Shown: piece after piece, positions 44,959-52,991 of the stretch
Numbering within the stretch: position 1 is the first letter of the stretch
Layout of the letters: every line of letters starts with the position of its first letter
Assembly (NCBI GenBank): GCA_038326025.1
Contig: JBBQJP010000014.1
Span: 1-64,000 of the forward strand
From: CAISIP01 sp038326025
Lineage (GTDB): Bacteria > Pseudomonadota > Gammaproteobacteria > Burkholderiales > Burkholderiaceae_C
Length of the DNA stretch: 64,000 bases
Direction of reading: 5' to 3'
Program-made: the position numbers and the translations under genes
Notes under the pieces: model-generated
Told to the model about the DNA's origin: nothing
The model's input: the letters and a program-made list of their open reading frames with translations, nothing else
Databases searched by the model: none

Positions 44959-45915
44959 TCAGGCCTGACGATCCAGATAACTTGCGACCAGCGCCGGGTC
45001 GAGCGCGGCACGTTCGCGCGCCACGATGGCGCGCGTGGCATCCCGCATGGAGGCGATGTCCAGCACATCGGGGTCCAGCACCGACACATCATGCTGCGCC
45101 AGCAACTGAAGCGATGCAGCGTCTTCACCCGCTGCGAGCTTGCGCTGCAACCGCGTCGCCTGCTGCGCTGCCTCGCGCACAAGCGCCTGCTGCGCGTCAC
45201 TCAGCGCCAAAAACCACGAGCGGTGGCAGACCAGCAGCAGCACGCCGAAGAAGTGACCCGTCAAGCTGACATGCGGATGATGGCGCCAGAGTTCGAAGTT
45301 GACGAAATTGGTGAGGGGGTTCTCCTGCCCATCGACTTCGCGTTGCGCAACCACGCGCACCAGGTCCTTGACGTCGGTGGTCACCGGTTCAAATCCCATG
45401 GCCGCCAGCACCTCGCGGTACAGGGCACTGTTGAGCGTGCGGATACGCAGGCCGGCACAGTCCGCCGCGTTGCGGATGGGTCGCACGCCGTTGGTCAGGT
45501 GTCGAAAGCCGTTGTCCCAGTAGCCCAGCACCTCATAGCCGGACTGGCGCGCCACGTCGGCCGAGAGATGGGCTCCGGCCACGGTGTCGAGCGCCTGCAA
45601 CGCGCCCCGGCGATCATCGACACAAAATGGCAGGTCGAGTAGCCCCAGCGAGGGCACTTTGGCCGCAAGGTAACCCGAGGCCATATAGCCGATCTGGCGC
45701 TGGCCGCTGTCGACACTCTGGAACAACGAAGCGGCCGTTTCACCGCCGGCAGTGACGTCATCCTCGACCTGCAGATCCCAGCCCGGTTCCGCCGCCGCCA
45801 GTCGCTGAGCAAAGTCGCGCAAGGACCGGGTCAGGATGGAACCCGAACCCTGGTAACCCGCGATTCGGACCGTTTGCCGGGCAACCTGACTATCAGGCAC
45901 CTTTGATGTTGGCAT
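44959..45915 (-). CDS. TRAP-type (DctP) solute-binding protein without signal peptide
   Basis: The 318-residue product matches the DctP/TAXI-like extracellular receptors of TRAP transporters. Examples are GYMASGYLAAKVPSLGLLDL, GYWDNGFRHLTNGVRPI, LRIRTLNSALYREVLAAMGF and VVAQREVDGQENPLTNF. Its N-terminus, MPTSKVPDSQVARQTVRIAG, shows no hydrophobic signal. No start upstream is possible without running into the preceding Bug gene, with which it overlaps by 23 bases. No DctQ or DctM gene is present. Either it acts in the cytoplasm, or it is a degraded relic, or the true start lies in a frameshifted region. Confidence 0.82.
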   Translation of the reverse strand: MPTSKVPDSQVARQTVRIAGYQGSGSILTRSLRDFAQRLAAAEPGWDLQVEDDVTAGGETAASLFQSVDSGQRQIGYMASGYLAAKVPSLGLLDLPFCVDDRRGALQALDTVAGAHLSADVARQSGYEVLGYWDNGFRHLTNGVRPIRNAADCAGLRIRTLNSALYREVLAAMGFEPVTTDVKDLVRVVAQREVDGQENPLTNFVNFELWRHHPHVSLTGHFFGVLLLVCHRSWFLALSDAQQALVREAAQQATRLQRKLAAGEDAASLQLLAQHDVSVLDPDVLDIASMRDATRAIVARERAALDPALVASYLDRQA

Positions 45916-46873
45916 CGGTGATGATCTTCTGCCATTTGGCGTAATCGCCTTGCACGATCTTCGTGAGCTGCTCCGGGCTGCGTGCCCATGGATCCAGACC
46001 GGACTTCGTCAGTTTCTCCTGCAAGGCCTTGTCATTGACCACGGCCTGGGTCTCCTTGCGCAGCAAGGCCACCACGTCTGCGGCTACATCCTTGTGCGCA
46101 AACAGCGCGATCCAGGAGGAGTAGTCGTAGTTGGCAACACCTTGTTCGTCCAGCGTCGGGATGTCGGGGAACTGGGCGTGGCGCTCAGAGCCGCAGTAGC
46201 CGATCAGGCGCACGCGTCCGTCGACCAGGAAGGGCTGTGCCAGCGACAAGGCCATGGACATCACCTGCACCTCGTCGGCCGCCACGGCCAGCGCCGCCTG
46301 GCTCGCACCCTTGTACGGCACGTGCAACAGCTTGACGCCGGCGTACGCCTGGAACATCTCGGTCGCCAGGTGCTGGGGGCTACCCACACCACCCGACGAA
46401 TAGGTGATGTCGCCGGGGGTCTTGCGCGCCAACTCGATCAGATCCTTGACGGTCTTGACCGGCGAGTTGCGCGGCACGGCAAAAAATGTCGGGATATTGG
46501 CGATGCCGGCGATGGGCTGGAAGTCCTTGCGCGTATCCACCTTGATCTGGGTGGGCTGCAGATGCGGCAGAATGGTCATGATGCTGTTGTTCAGGGCCGC
46601 CAGGGTCTGGCCATCGGGCCGCGCACGCGACAACTTCTCCAGTCCGACCAGGCCGGCGGCGCCGGTCAGGTTCTCGATCACGAAATTGGCCGACATTCGC
46701 GTTCCCAGTGCCACTGCGGCATGGCGCACGGCCACGTCGGAGGCGCTGCCGGCTTGCAGCGGCAACACGATGGTGACGGGACCGCCGGGATATTTCTGGG
46801 CAAATGCCGGGGTGAACAGCCAGGGGGCGATGGTGGCGCTGACGGCGGCCTGGACCAGGTTTCTTCTTTGCAT
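45893..46873 (-). CDS. Bug/TctC-family periplasmic solute-binding protein (second)
   Basis: The 326-residue product has a Tat/Sec-like signal starting MQRRNLVQAAVSATIAPWL. The Bug strings follow: GPVTIVLPLQAGSASDVAVR, DITYSSGGVGSPQHLATEMF and HVPYKGASQAALAVAADEVQ. It lies in a minus-strand run VOC, FAH, Bug, TRAP. It is related to but clearly different from the first Bug here, so the two probably bind different ligands. Confidence 0.92.
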   Translation of the reverse strand: MQRRNLVQAAVSATIAPWLFTPAFAQKYPGGPVTIVLPLQAGSASDVAVRHAAVALGTRMSANFVIENLTGAAGLVGLEKLSRARPDGQTLAALNNSIMTILPHLQPTQIKVDTRKDFQPIAGIANIPTFFAVPRNSPVKTVKDLIELARKTPGDITYSSGGVGSPQHLATEMFQAYAGVKLLHVPYKGASQAALAVAADEVQVMSMALSLAQPFLVDGRVRLIGYCGSERHAQFPDIPTLDEQGVANYDYSSWIALFAHKDVAADVVALLRKETQAVVNDKALQEKLTKSGLDPWARSPEQLTKIVQGDYAKWQKIITDANIKGA

Positions 46874-46913
46874 GACGATGTCTCCTAAGTTATAAAAATT
46901 TGCGAAATGTGGC

Positions 46914-47633
46914 TCAGACCACGCGCACGGTGAGTGGCGCCAGACCGTCGATGGATGCCACCATGACGTCCGAGCGCACCACTGGACCGACCCCTGCCGG
47001 CGTGCCGGTGAAGATCAAGTCGCCGCTCTGCAAGGCGAACAAAGTGCTCAGATAGGCGATGGTTTCCGCCACGTTCCAGATCAGGTCGGACAAGTCGCCC
47101 TGCTGGCGCGTCTCGCCATTGACCGTCAGCAACACAGCGCCCTTGGATGGATGGCCGATGTCCGACACCGGGTGCAATGCGGCACAAGGGGCAGAAAAGT
47201 CGAAGGCCTTGCCGGTGTCCCAGGGACGGCCCAGCTTCTTGGCTGCGCCTTGCAGATCGCGGCGCGTCATGTCCAGGCCGACGGCGTAACCGTACACATG
47301 GTCCAGCGCCTGGCTGGCGCCGATGTTGGAGCCACCGCGCGACAGCGCGACCACCAGTTCGATCTCGTGGTGCACGTCGCTGCTCAGTGCCGGATATGGA
47401 AAGTCGCCGCCGTCAGTCACGATGGTGTTGGCCGGCTTCATGAAAAAGAACGGCGGCTCGCGGTCGGGGTCATGACCCATCTCGCGCGCATGGTCGGCGT
47501 AATTGCGTCCCACGCAATAGATGCGGTTGACCGGGAAGCGGGCGGCCTGGCCGACGATCGGCAGGGTCACGACCGCGGCCGGTTCGATGGCGAGGGCTTG
47601 TGCCGTGGACGGAGCGTTCACAGATGCATTCAT
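46914..47633 (-). CDS. Fumarylacetoacetate hydrolase (FAH) family protein
   Basis: FAH-fold enzymes are metal-dependent hydrolases, decarboxylases or isomerases acting on 2-oxo acids. The 239-residue single-domain product has IYCVGRNYADHAREMGHDP, the FFFMKPANT stretch, the metal-site acidic pair in DVHHEIELVVAL and the conserved GYAVGLDMTRRDLQGAAKK. Neighbours are a VOC protein upstream and a Bug receptor downstream. Together they suggest ring-cleavage product or keto-acid metabolism; the substrate is not known. Confidence 0.9.
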   Translation of the reverse strand: MNASVNAPSTAQALAIEPAAVVTLPIVGQAARFPVNRIYCVGRNYADHAREMGHDPDREPPFFFMKPANTIVTDGGDFPYPALSSDVHHEIELVVALSRGGSNIGASQALDHVYGYAVGLDMTRRDLQGAAKKLGRPWDTGKAFDFSAPCAALHPVSDIGHPSKGAVLLTVNGETRQQGDLSDLIWNVAETIAYLSTLFALQSGDLIFTGTPAGVGPVVRSDVMVASIDGLAPLTVRVV

Positions 47634-47668
47634 GGTTCAGTGGTTTGTCGTATCTAAAAGGGCGTGGA

Positions 47669-48184
47669 TCAGGATGTAGCCGTGCCGCTGGCCGCCGTGG
47701 CGTTGTCGCCTGCATCGGTCCAGCTCGGTACGCGGCCGATGCGCTCGGCTTCGGCCCAGGCGAAGTTCAGCTCGACCTTGATGCCGTTGATCGGTTCGCG
47801 CATGAAGAGCTGGTACAGATTCGAGTTGTGCGCCTTGCGCTCACTGAACTCGACACCATTGCGGGTGAGCCGCTCGATGAATTCCTCGATACCGTCGCAA
47901 TTCAGGCACAGATGGTCGATGCGACCCGAGCCCGGCGCACCGGCGGCGGCGTAGTCAACCCCCTCCTGATCGCTGGGTGTCTTGAGGTAGACGTCCTGGT
48001 GCTCGGAATGGCGCGCCTTCCCGATGTGAATCACATCCTGCTCACCGATATACAGCCAGTACACCGGAAACCCGAACTCCGGGTGGTAGCCGTTGCGAAA
48101 ACCCAGGTTGTCGCAAAACCAGTCGCGCGTGGCGTCCGGGTCGTGCGTGAGTATCAATAGATGTTCGAGGAATCTCAGTCCCAT
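47669..48184 (-). CDS. VOC-family (glyoxalase/dioxygenase-like) protein
   Basis: The start MGLRFLEHLLILTHDPDATR gives 171 residues; an in-frame ATG-rich extension of 16 codons is less likely. The paired beta-alpha-beta-beta-beta vicinal oxygen chelate fold is suggested by the N-terminal HLLILTHDP and the later RIDHLCLNCDGIEEFIERLT, with potential metal ligands at these His residues and at a Glu near the C-terminus (IKVELNF). It could be a lyase, isomerase or ring-cleaving enzyme. It heads the VOC-FAH-Bug-TRAP run. Confidence 0.82.
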   Translation of the reverse strand: MGLRFLEHLLILTHDPDATRDWFCDNLGFRNGYHPEFGFPVYWLYIGEQDVIHIGKARHSEHQDVYLKTPSDQEGVDYAAAGAPGSGRIDHLCLNCDGIEEFIERLTRNGVEFSERKAHNSNLYQLFMREPINGIKVELNFAWAEAERIGRVPSWTDAGDNATAASGTATS

Positions 48185-48263
48185 ATGGGCTCCTTCGTAT
48201 GGCGGAGTCCGGATGGATCCCCGCCACATCAATATCGAATTGGTATCTGTAACCTTGCAAGGC

Positions 48264-48297
48264 GCAAACGATTTGCAGAGCTTTCACACTGTGTGAA
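48264..48297. promoter_or_regulatory. Cluster of palindromes upstream of the VOC-FAH-Bug run
   Basis: Two perfect inverted repeats lie 80-113 bases before the VOC start: GCAAA-CGA-TTTGC (48264-48276) and TTCACAC-T-GTGTGAA (48283-48297). A looser TTGC/GCAA pair precedes them. The 15-base palindrome is the size of a dimeric repressor site. The rest of the 392-base gap up to the MocR gene has no convincing gene. Confidence 0.5.
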
Positions 48298-48545
48298 GCC
48301 AAATTTTATGAATCACAGGCACGGCGGTCCAATGCCGATTTTGTCGAGCGAAATATCACTTTGTTATGGATTTTCAAGTGAGCCGCCCAGCGAAGGGGCA
48401 ATTGATCGGCGCGCCGGCTGCGCCGCCTGCGCAGAACTCAAGCCTGCGCGGCTGGCTCCGAGAGCGTATCCCTGCATGGTCGACGCGGTGCTGCCGTTAG
48501 CGGCAATCACCTGGTGACAGGATGTGGCTCATCGATCAGCAGATC

Positions 48546-48570
48546 AAAGGGCAGGCTCCGGCCCTTTTTT
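48546..48570 (+). terminator. Plus-strand intrinsic terminator without an obvious upstream gene
   Basis: AAAGGGC and GCCCTTT form a 7-base stem with an 8-base loop, and six Ts run on from the 3' arm on the plus strand. Both flanking genes are on the minus strand, so this would end a plus-strand transcript arising within the preceding 350 bases, for example a small RNA. Confidence 0.6.
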
Positions 48571-48576
48571 CGTTCG

Positions 48577-50007
48577 TCAGACTTGCGCGCGCACGGCGCG
48601 AAAGTCGCGCCAGAAGCGGGCATCCTGGGTGGTCGCAAAATTGATGCGCATCAACGTGCTGGGCTGGCGACGCGCGTGAAACAACGCGCCGGGCGCCAGC
48701 AGATAACCCAGGTCGAGCATGCGCTGCGACAGTGCGTCGGTGTCGACACCGGTATCAACCCAACCAAACAGACCGGCCGGTTCGGCCGCGAAATGGCAGT
48801 CCGATTGCAGCGCCAGCGTCACGCTGCGCGCACGCGCCTGATCCAGCCGCGCCCGGATGCGCTGCGCATGCCGGCGCAGCTGACCCTGATCGATGCACCA
48901 GGCCAGCGCCTTCTCCAGCAAGGCCGGTGTGGTCAGTGTCGACAATAGCTTGGTGTCGAGCAATTGTTCCACCAGGTGCGGCGGCGCCGCCAGGTAGCCG
49001 ACGCGCCAGTTCGGCGCCAGAATCTTGGCGAACCCGCTGACATAGATGGTGCGTTGCAATCCGTCCAGTGCGCACAGGCGTGTGGCCGACTCTGGCGCGA
49101 TGTGGCTGTAGGTGTCGTCCTCGACGATATGAAAGTTGTACTGATTGGCGAGCTGCACGACCCGGTGTGCGCTGCCCGGTGTCAGGCAATAACCGGTCGG
49201 GTTGTGCAACACACTGACGCTGACGAACAGCTTGGGTCGGTGCAGCTCGCAATACCGCGCCATCACGTCAAGGTCGGGCCCGCGTTCGCCGCGCGGCACC
49301 GGCAGGATGCGCATGCCCAGCGACTCCAGCCGCGCGAACTCGATCGCCCAGCCCGGCTCCTCGACCATCACATGGTCACCGGCGCGCAGCAGACTACGGC
49401 TGACGATGTCCAGCGCATGGGTGGCACCCACCGTCGTGATGATCTGGGCCGCATCGGCATGGATGTCGATACCGGCCAGCTTCGTGGCCAGTGCCCGACG
49501 CAGACCCGAGTCGCCCGCAGGCTCGCCGTATTGCAACGAAAAGGCCTGTAGCGCAGGCCCTGCCGTGACCTTGCGCACCGCCGCCGGCATGAAGCTGCCC
49601 GCCAGCCAGTCGGGCGGGAACACGCCCATGCCGGGCTGAGGCTTGTCATTGTCCGAATGGAACATGCCGCGGATCAGCAAGGCGGCATTGACCGGCGCGC
49701 GACGGGACGCCACACCCTCTGGCGCAGCACCGGAGACATTTCGCGACACCAGCGGCGCACCACCCGCGCGGACGGCGGCTGCCTCGCGCACGAAGAAGCC
49801 GCGATTGCGGCGCGCCTGTACCAGGCCCAGCGCCAGCAGCCGGTCATAGGCCGCCACGACCGTCGAGGGACTGACACCGTGCTGCTGCGCGCACTGGCGC
49901 ACCGACGGAAGTCGGGCGCCGGGCGCAAGCAGCCGGGTGCCTATCCGTTCGGCAAACCGGTCCGCCAGTTGTTCGGTCAACGATTGACCCGCCGATTTCA
50001 TCAACAT
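48577..50007 (-). CDS. MocR-type regulator (GntR winged helix fused to aminotransferase fold)
   Basis: MocR regulators join a GntR-type DNA-binding domain to a PLP-binding class I aminotransferase domain and sense amino acids or vitamin B6. The 476-residue product has the winged helix in residues 8-72 (LLAPGARLPSVRQCAQQHGV, GVSPSTVVAAYDRLLALGLV). The fold-type I domain follows, with PLP-binding Lys328 in YVSGFAKIL and Asp in VEDDTYSHI. It diverges from a LysE exporter gene across 164 bases containing inverted and direct repeats, and probably controls that run of genes. Confidence 0.93.
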   Translation of the reverse strand: MLMKSAGQSLTEQLADRFAERIGTRLLAPGARLPSVRQCAQQHGVSPSTVVAAYDRLLALGLVQARRNRGFFVREAAAVRAGGAPLVSRNVSGAAPEGVASRRAPVNAALLIRGMFHSDNDKPQPGMGVFPPDWLAGSFMPAAVRKVTAGPALQAFSLQYGEPAGDSGLRRALATKLAGIDIHADAAQIITTVGATHALDIVSRSLLRAGDHVMVEEPGWAIEFARLESLGMRILPVPRGERGPDLDVMARYCELHRPKLFVSVSVLHNPTGYCLTPGSAHRVVQLANQYNFHIVEDDTYSHIAPESATRLCALDGLQRTIYVSGFAKILAPNWRVGYLAAPPHLVEQLLDTKLLSTLTTPALLEKALAWCIDQGQLRRHAQRIRARLDQARARSVTLALQSDCHFAAEPAGLFGWVDTGVDTDALSQRMLDLGYLLAPGALFHARRQPSTLMRINFATTQDARFWRDFRAVRAQV

Positions 50008-50035
50008 CGTCCACTCCTGAGTCCGACTGGTAAAA

Positions 50036-50067
50036 GATCTGTATCGATGCGCTTCCCCATACAGATC
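50036..50067. promoter_or_regulatory. Inverted repeat in the MocR / LysE divergent region
   Basis: GATCTGTAT and ATACAGATC form a perfect 9-base inverted repeat with a 14-base spacer, 29-60 bases before the MocR start. ACTGG occurs three times around it (near 50026, 50072 and 50101). This is a plausible operator set for the MocR protein. Confidence 0.55.
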
Positions 50068-50171
50068 GCCAACTGGCGGGTTAAAGTGTATTGCTTGTGT
50101 ACTGGTTTTGCAGGCTACAGTACCGGCAACATTTCCACAAGTATTCTGCCGCCCCCCGATTTCGTCCCTGC

Positions 50172-50786
50172 ATGCACGCCACTGAAATAACTGCCTTGCT
50201 GGTCTTTTGCACCGCCATGAGCTTCTCGCCCGGGCCCAACACCATGTTGTCGACCGCTATGGCCGCCAATCACGGGCTGCGCCGCACCTTGCGTTTCTGC
50301 CTGGCGGTGCCGGTCGGCTGGACACTGCTGATGCTGACCTGCGGGCTCGGGGTCGGCGCCATGGTGCTTGGTGTGCCTGCCTTGCGCTGGGCGGTGAAAT
50401 TGATCGGTGTCGCCTACATGGTGTGGCTGGCCTGGCGTCTGAGTCAGGCCACGCGGATGGCCACCGTCGACACGCAAAAATTGGAGATCAGTTTCTGGGG
50501 CGGCGTCGGCCTGCAGTTCGTGAACATCAAGGCGTGGATGCTGGCCCTGACGCTGACCGCGGGCTGGGTCGTCAATGCGGCGGGCGCGCCCGCAGCCAAT
50601 CCGGGCCAACGCCTGGCCATCATCTGCGCCGTGATGATGCTTTTCGCCTTCTCCAGCAACTTCACCTATGCCGTGATGGGCTCGGTACTGCGCCGCTGGT
50701 TGTCACAGGGCCAACGCCTGTTGTGGTTCAACCGCGCCATGGCGCTGATCCTGCTGGCCACCGCGTTATGGTTGGTGTCGGTATGA
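50172..50786 (+). CDS. LysE/RhtB-family amino-acid exporter
   Basis: LysE/RhtB proteins export amino acids such as lysine, threonine or homoserine. The start MHATEITALLVFCTAMSFSP gives 204 residues with about six membrane segments and the family's N-terminal FSPGPNTMLSTAMAANHGLR. A longer upstream frame is rejected because it covers the promoter region. It overlaps the next gene by four bases and diverges from the MocR gene. Confidence 0.91.
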   Translation: MHATEITALLVFCTAMSFSPGPNTMLSTAMAANHGLRRTLRFCLAVPVGWTLLMLTCGLGVGAMVLGVPALRWAVKLIGVAYMVWLAWRLSQATRMATVDTQKLEISFWGGVGLQFVNIKAWMLALTLTAGWVVNAAGAPAANPGQRLAIICAVMMLFAFSSNFTYAVMGSVLRRWLSQGQRLLWFNRAMALILLATALWLVSV

Positions 50787-51727
50787 AAGACGAAAGTCGC
50801 GGCCTGTGGCTCGGACTGCTGGGCGTCGTGCTGTTTGCCATCACGCTGCCGATGACCAAGCTGGCAACCGGCCCGGCACAGGCGCCACTGCTCTCTCCGG
50901 TGTTCGTGACCTTTGGCCGTGCCGCCGTGGCTGGTTTGTTGTCGCTGGTTTACCTGTCGCTGACCACGGGCGCCCGGCCGCGCGGGCGCCGCCAGTGGGG
51001 TGCGGTGGCATTCATCGCATGTTGCGTGGTGGTCGGTTTTCCGCTGTTCCTGGCTCTGGGCCTGCGCCACGTCGAGGCGGTTCACGCATCCGTGGTGATC
51101 GGCATCCTGCCGCTGGCAACTGCGGTGATCGGATCCTTGTGGCTGCGCCAGCGGCCAAGTGCCGGCTTCTGGCTGTGCGCCATCGCCGGCTCGGTGCTGG
51201 TGGCCGTTTTCGTGTTGCTGCGCAACAATGCCGCGGACAGCAACGCCCAGTGGGCCGACCTGCTGCTGGTGCTGGCCGTGCTCAGCGCCGCCTTCGGCTA
51301 CGTCGGCGGCGGGCGCCTGACGCTGCAACTGGGCGCCGAACGGACGATCTGCTGGGTACTGGTCATCAGCCTGCCGATCACGCTGCCGGTCATGCTGATG
51401 AGTTGGCCTGCGACATCGATGCCGACGAGCGCCTGGCTGGGTTTCACCTATGTCGCGGTCGTCTCGATGTGGATCGGCTTTTTTGCCTGGTACCGCGGTC
51501 TGGCCCTGGGTGGTACGGTGCGGGTCAGCCAGGTGCAACTGGTGCAACCATTTCTGAGCATGTTGTTCGCAGTGCCGCTGCTCGGCGAGTCGCTTGACCT
51601 CATGACGGTCGGGTTCGCGCTGGCCGTGATTGCCACCGTTTTCATCGGCAAGAAAATGCCGGTAACTGCCGCCACCGTGCAAGCCCCATACTCCCCCGCC
51701 ATCACCTCCTCAAAGGAAACACCATGA
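50783..51727 (+). CDS. EamA/DMT-family transporter
   Basis: The 314-residue product has about ten hydrophobic segments arranged as two EamA repeats, with GRAAVAGLLSLVYLSLT in the first and FTYVAVVSMWIGFFAWYRGL in the second. Such proteins export amino acids or other small metabolites. The start overlaps the LysE stop and the stop overlaps the aminotransferase start, by four bases each. A second exporter in the same operon suggests protection from an accumulating metabolite. Confidence 0.92.
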   Translation: MKDESRGLWLGLLGVVLFAITLPMTKLATGPAQAPLLSPVFVTFGRAAVAGLLSLVYLSLTTGARPRGRRQWGAVAFIACCVVVGFPLFLALGLRHVEAVHASVVIGILPLATAVIGSLWLRQRPSAGFWLCAIAGSVLVAVFVLLRNNAADSNAQWADLLLVLAVLSAAFGYVGGGRLTLQLGAERTICWVLVISLPITLPVMLMSWPATSMPTSAWLGFTYVAVVSMWIGFFAWYRGLALGGTVRVSQVQLVQPFLSMLFAVPLLGESLDLMTVGFALAVIATVFIGKKMPVTAATVQAPYSPAITSSKETP

Positions 51728-52962
51728 GCCACCCACCCGCAACTGCCGGCGGCAAAACCCCCTGGGCACTGGCGCGCCGCGCCGAACGCATGAACCCGTC
51801 GGTGATCCGCGAGATCCTCAAGGTCACCGAGAAACCCGGCATCATCAGTTTTGCCGGTGGCCTGCCCTCACCCAAGACCTTTCCGATCACCGAGTTCGCG
51901 GCGGCCTGCACCAACGTGCTGCGCGATGACGGCCAGGCCGCGCTGCAGTACGCATCCAGCGAAGGTTACGCGCCGCTGCGCGAGATGGTCGCGCGCAGCT
52001 TGCCCTGGGACGTCAGTCCCGATCAGGTGCTCATTACGACCGGATCGCAGCAGGGTCTGGACCTGGTGGCCAAAGTGTTGATCGACGCCGGTAGCCGCGT
52101 ACTGGTCGAGACCCCGACCTACCTCGGCGCCTTGCAGGCCTTCACGCCGATGGAGCCGGCCATCATCAGTGTCGACAGCGACGACCAGGGGCCGCAGATC
52201 GCCGATCTGCAAGCGAAATGCGCTGCCGGCGACGCCCCGCGTTTCCTCTACGTGTTGCCGAATTTTCAGAACCCGACCGGCCGCACGATGGGCGAAGCGC
52301 GGCGCCAGGCGCTGGTGCAAAGTGCCGCCGCGCTCGGCTTGCCCATCGTCGAGGACAACCCCTACGGCGACCTGTGGTTCGACCAGCCGCCCGCATTGCC
52401 GCTGACGGCGCGCAACCCCGATGGCTGCATCTACCTGGGATCGTTCTCCAAGGTGCTGGCCCCTGGCCTGCGCCTGGGCTTCCTGGTGGCGCCTGCGGCG
52501 GTATATCCCAAACTGCTGCAGGCCAAACAGGCGGCCGATCTGCACAGTCCGGGCTTCAACCAGCGCATGGTCGTCGATGTCATGAAAGACGGCTTCCTCG
52601 ATCGCCACGTTCCCACCATTCGCGCCTTGTACAAGTCACAACGTGACGCGATGCTGGCCGCGCTGGCGCGCGAGATGCCGCAAACCGACGAGTCCGATCC
52701 CGATAACCGGGTGACGTGGAATACGCCGCAGGGTGGCATGTTCCTGTGGGTACGGTTGCCACGTGGTATGGATGCCGTCGCGTTACTGCCCAAGGCCGTA
52801 GCCAAAGGTGTCGCCTTCGTTCCGGGCGTGCCGTTTTTCGCCGACAAGCCCGATCCGCGTTGCCTGCGCCTGTCCTTCGTGACAGCCAGTGTGGCCGACA
52901 TCGACCGCGGCATTGCAGCACTGGCAACGGCCGTGCGCGAAAGCCTGCCGGTGGCAGCCTGA
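51724..52962 (+). CDS. PLP-dependent class I aminotransferase (2-aminoadipate/LysN-like)
   Basis: The 412-residue product has the fold-type I pattern. It includes IISFAGGLPSPKTFP near the N-terminus, ITTGSQQGLDLVAKVLIDAG, the Asn/Asp ligands in NFQNPTGRTM and VEDNPYGDLW, and the PLP lysine K243 in YLGSFSKVLAPGLRLGF. This pattern fits aminotransferases of the MocR/2-aminoadipate group, which use branched, aromatic or aminoadipate substrates. The adjacent MocR regulator, itself an aminotransferase relative, suggests a shared ligand. Confidence 0.92.
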   Translation: MSHPPATAGGKTPWALARRAERMNPSVIREILKVTEKPGIISFAGGLPSPKTFPITEFAAACTNVLRDDGQAALQYASSEGYAPLREMVARSLPWDVSPDQVLITTGSQQGLDLVAKVLIDAGSRVLVETPTYLGALQAFTPMEPAIISVDSDDQGPQIADLQAKCAAGDAPRFLYVLPNFQNPTGRTMGEARRQALVQSAAALGLPIVEDNPYGDLWFDQPPALPLTARNPDGCIYLGSFSKVLAPGLRLGFLVAPAAVYPKLLQAKQAADLHSPGFNQRMVVDVMKDGFLDRHVPTIRALYKSQRDAMLAALAREMPQTDESDPDNRVTWNTPQGGMFLWVRLPRGMDAVALLPKAVAKGVAFVPGVPFFADKPDPRCLRLSFVTASVADIDRGIAALATAVRESLPVAA

Positions 52963-52991
52963 CATCCATCACACGTCAAGGAAGCGACGCC

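Noticed and set aside
43794..48250. A 20-of-22 base match between 43794-43815 and 48229-48250
   Set aside because: About half of one such match is expected by chance between all pairs in 64 kb on both strands. One copy lies in the coding start of the Ldh_2 gene, so it is not a convincing shared operator.
48161..48517. A 118-codon plus-strand open frame in the VOC / MocR gap
   Set aside because: It begins inside the VOC gene, has no recognisable motif or start signal and includes the palindromic control region. A non-coding transcript is a better explanation for the terminator after it.
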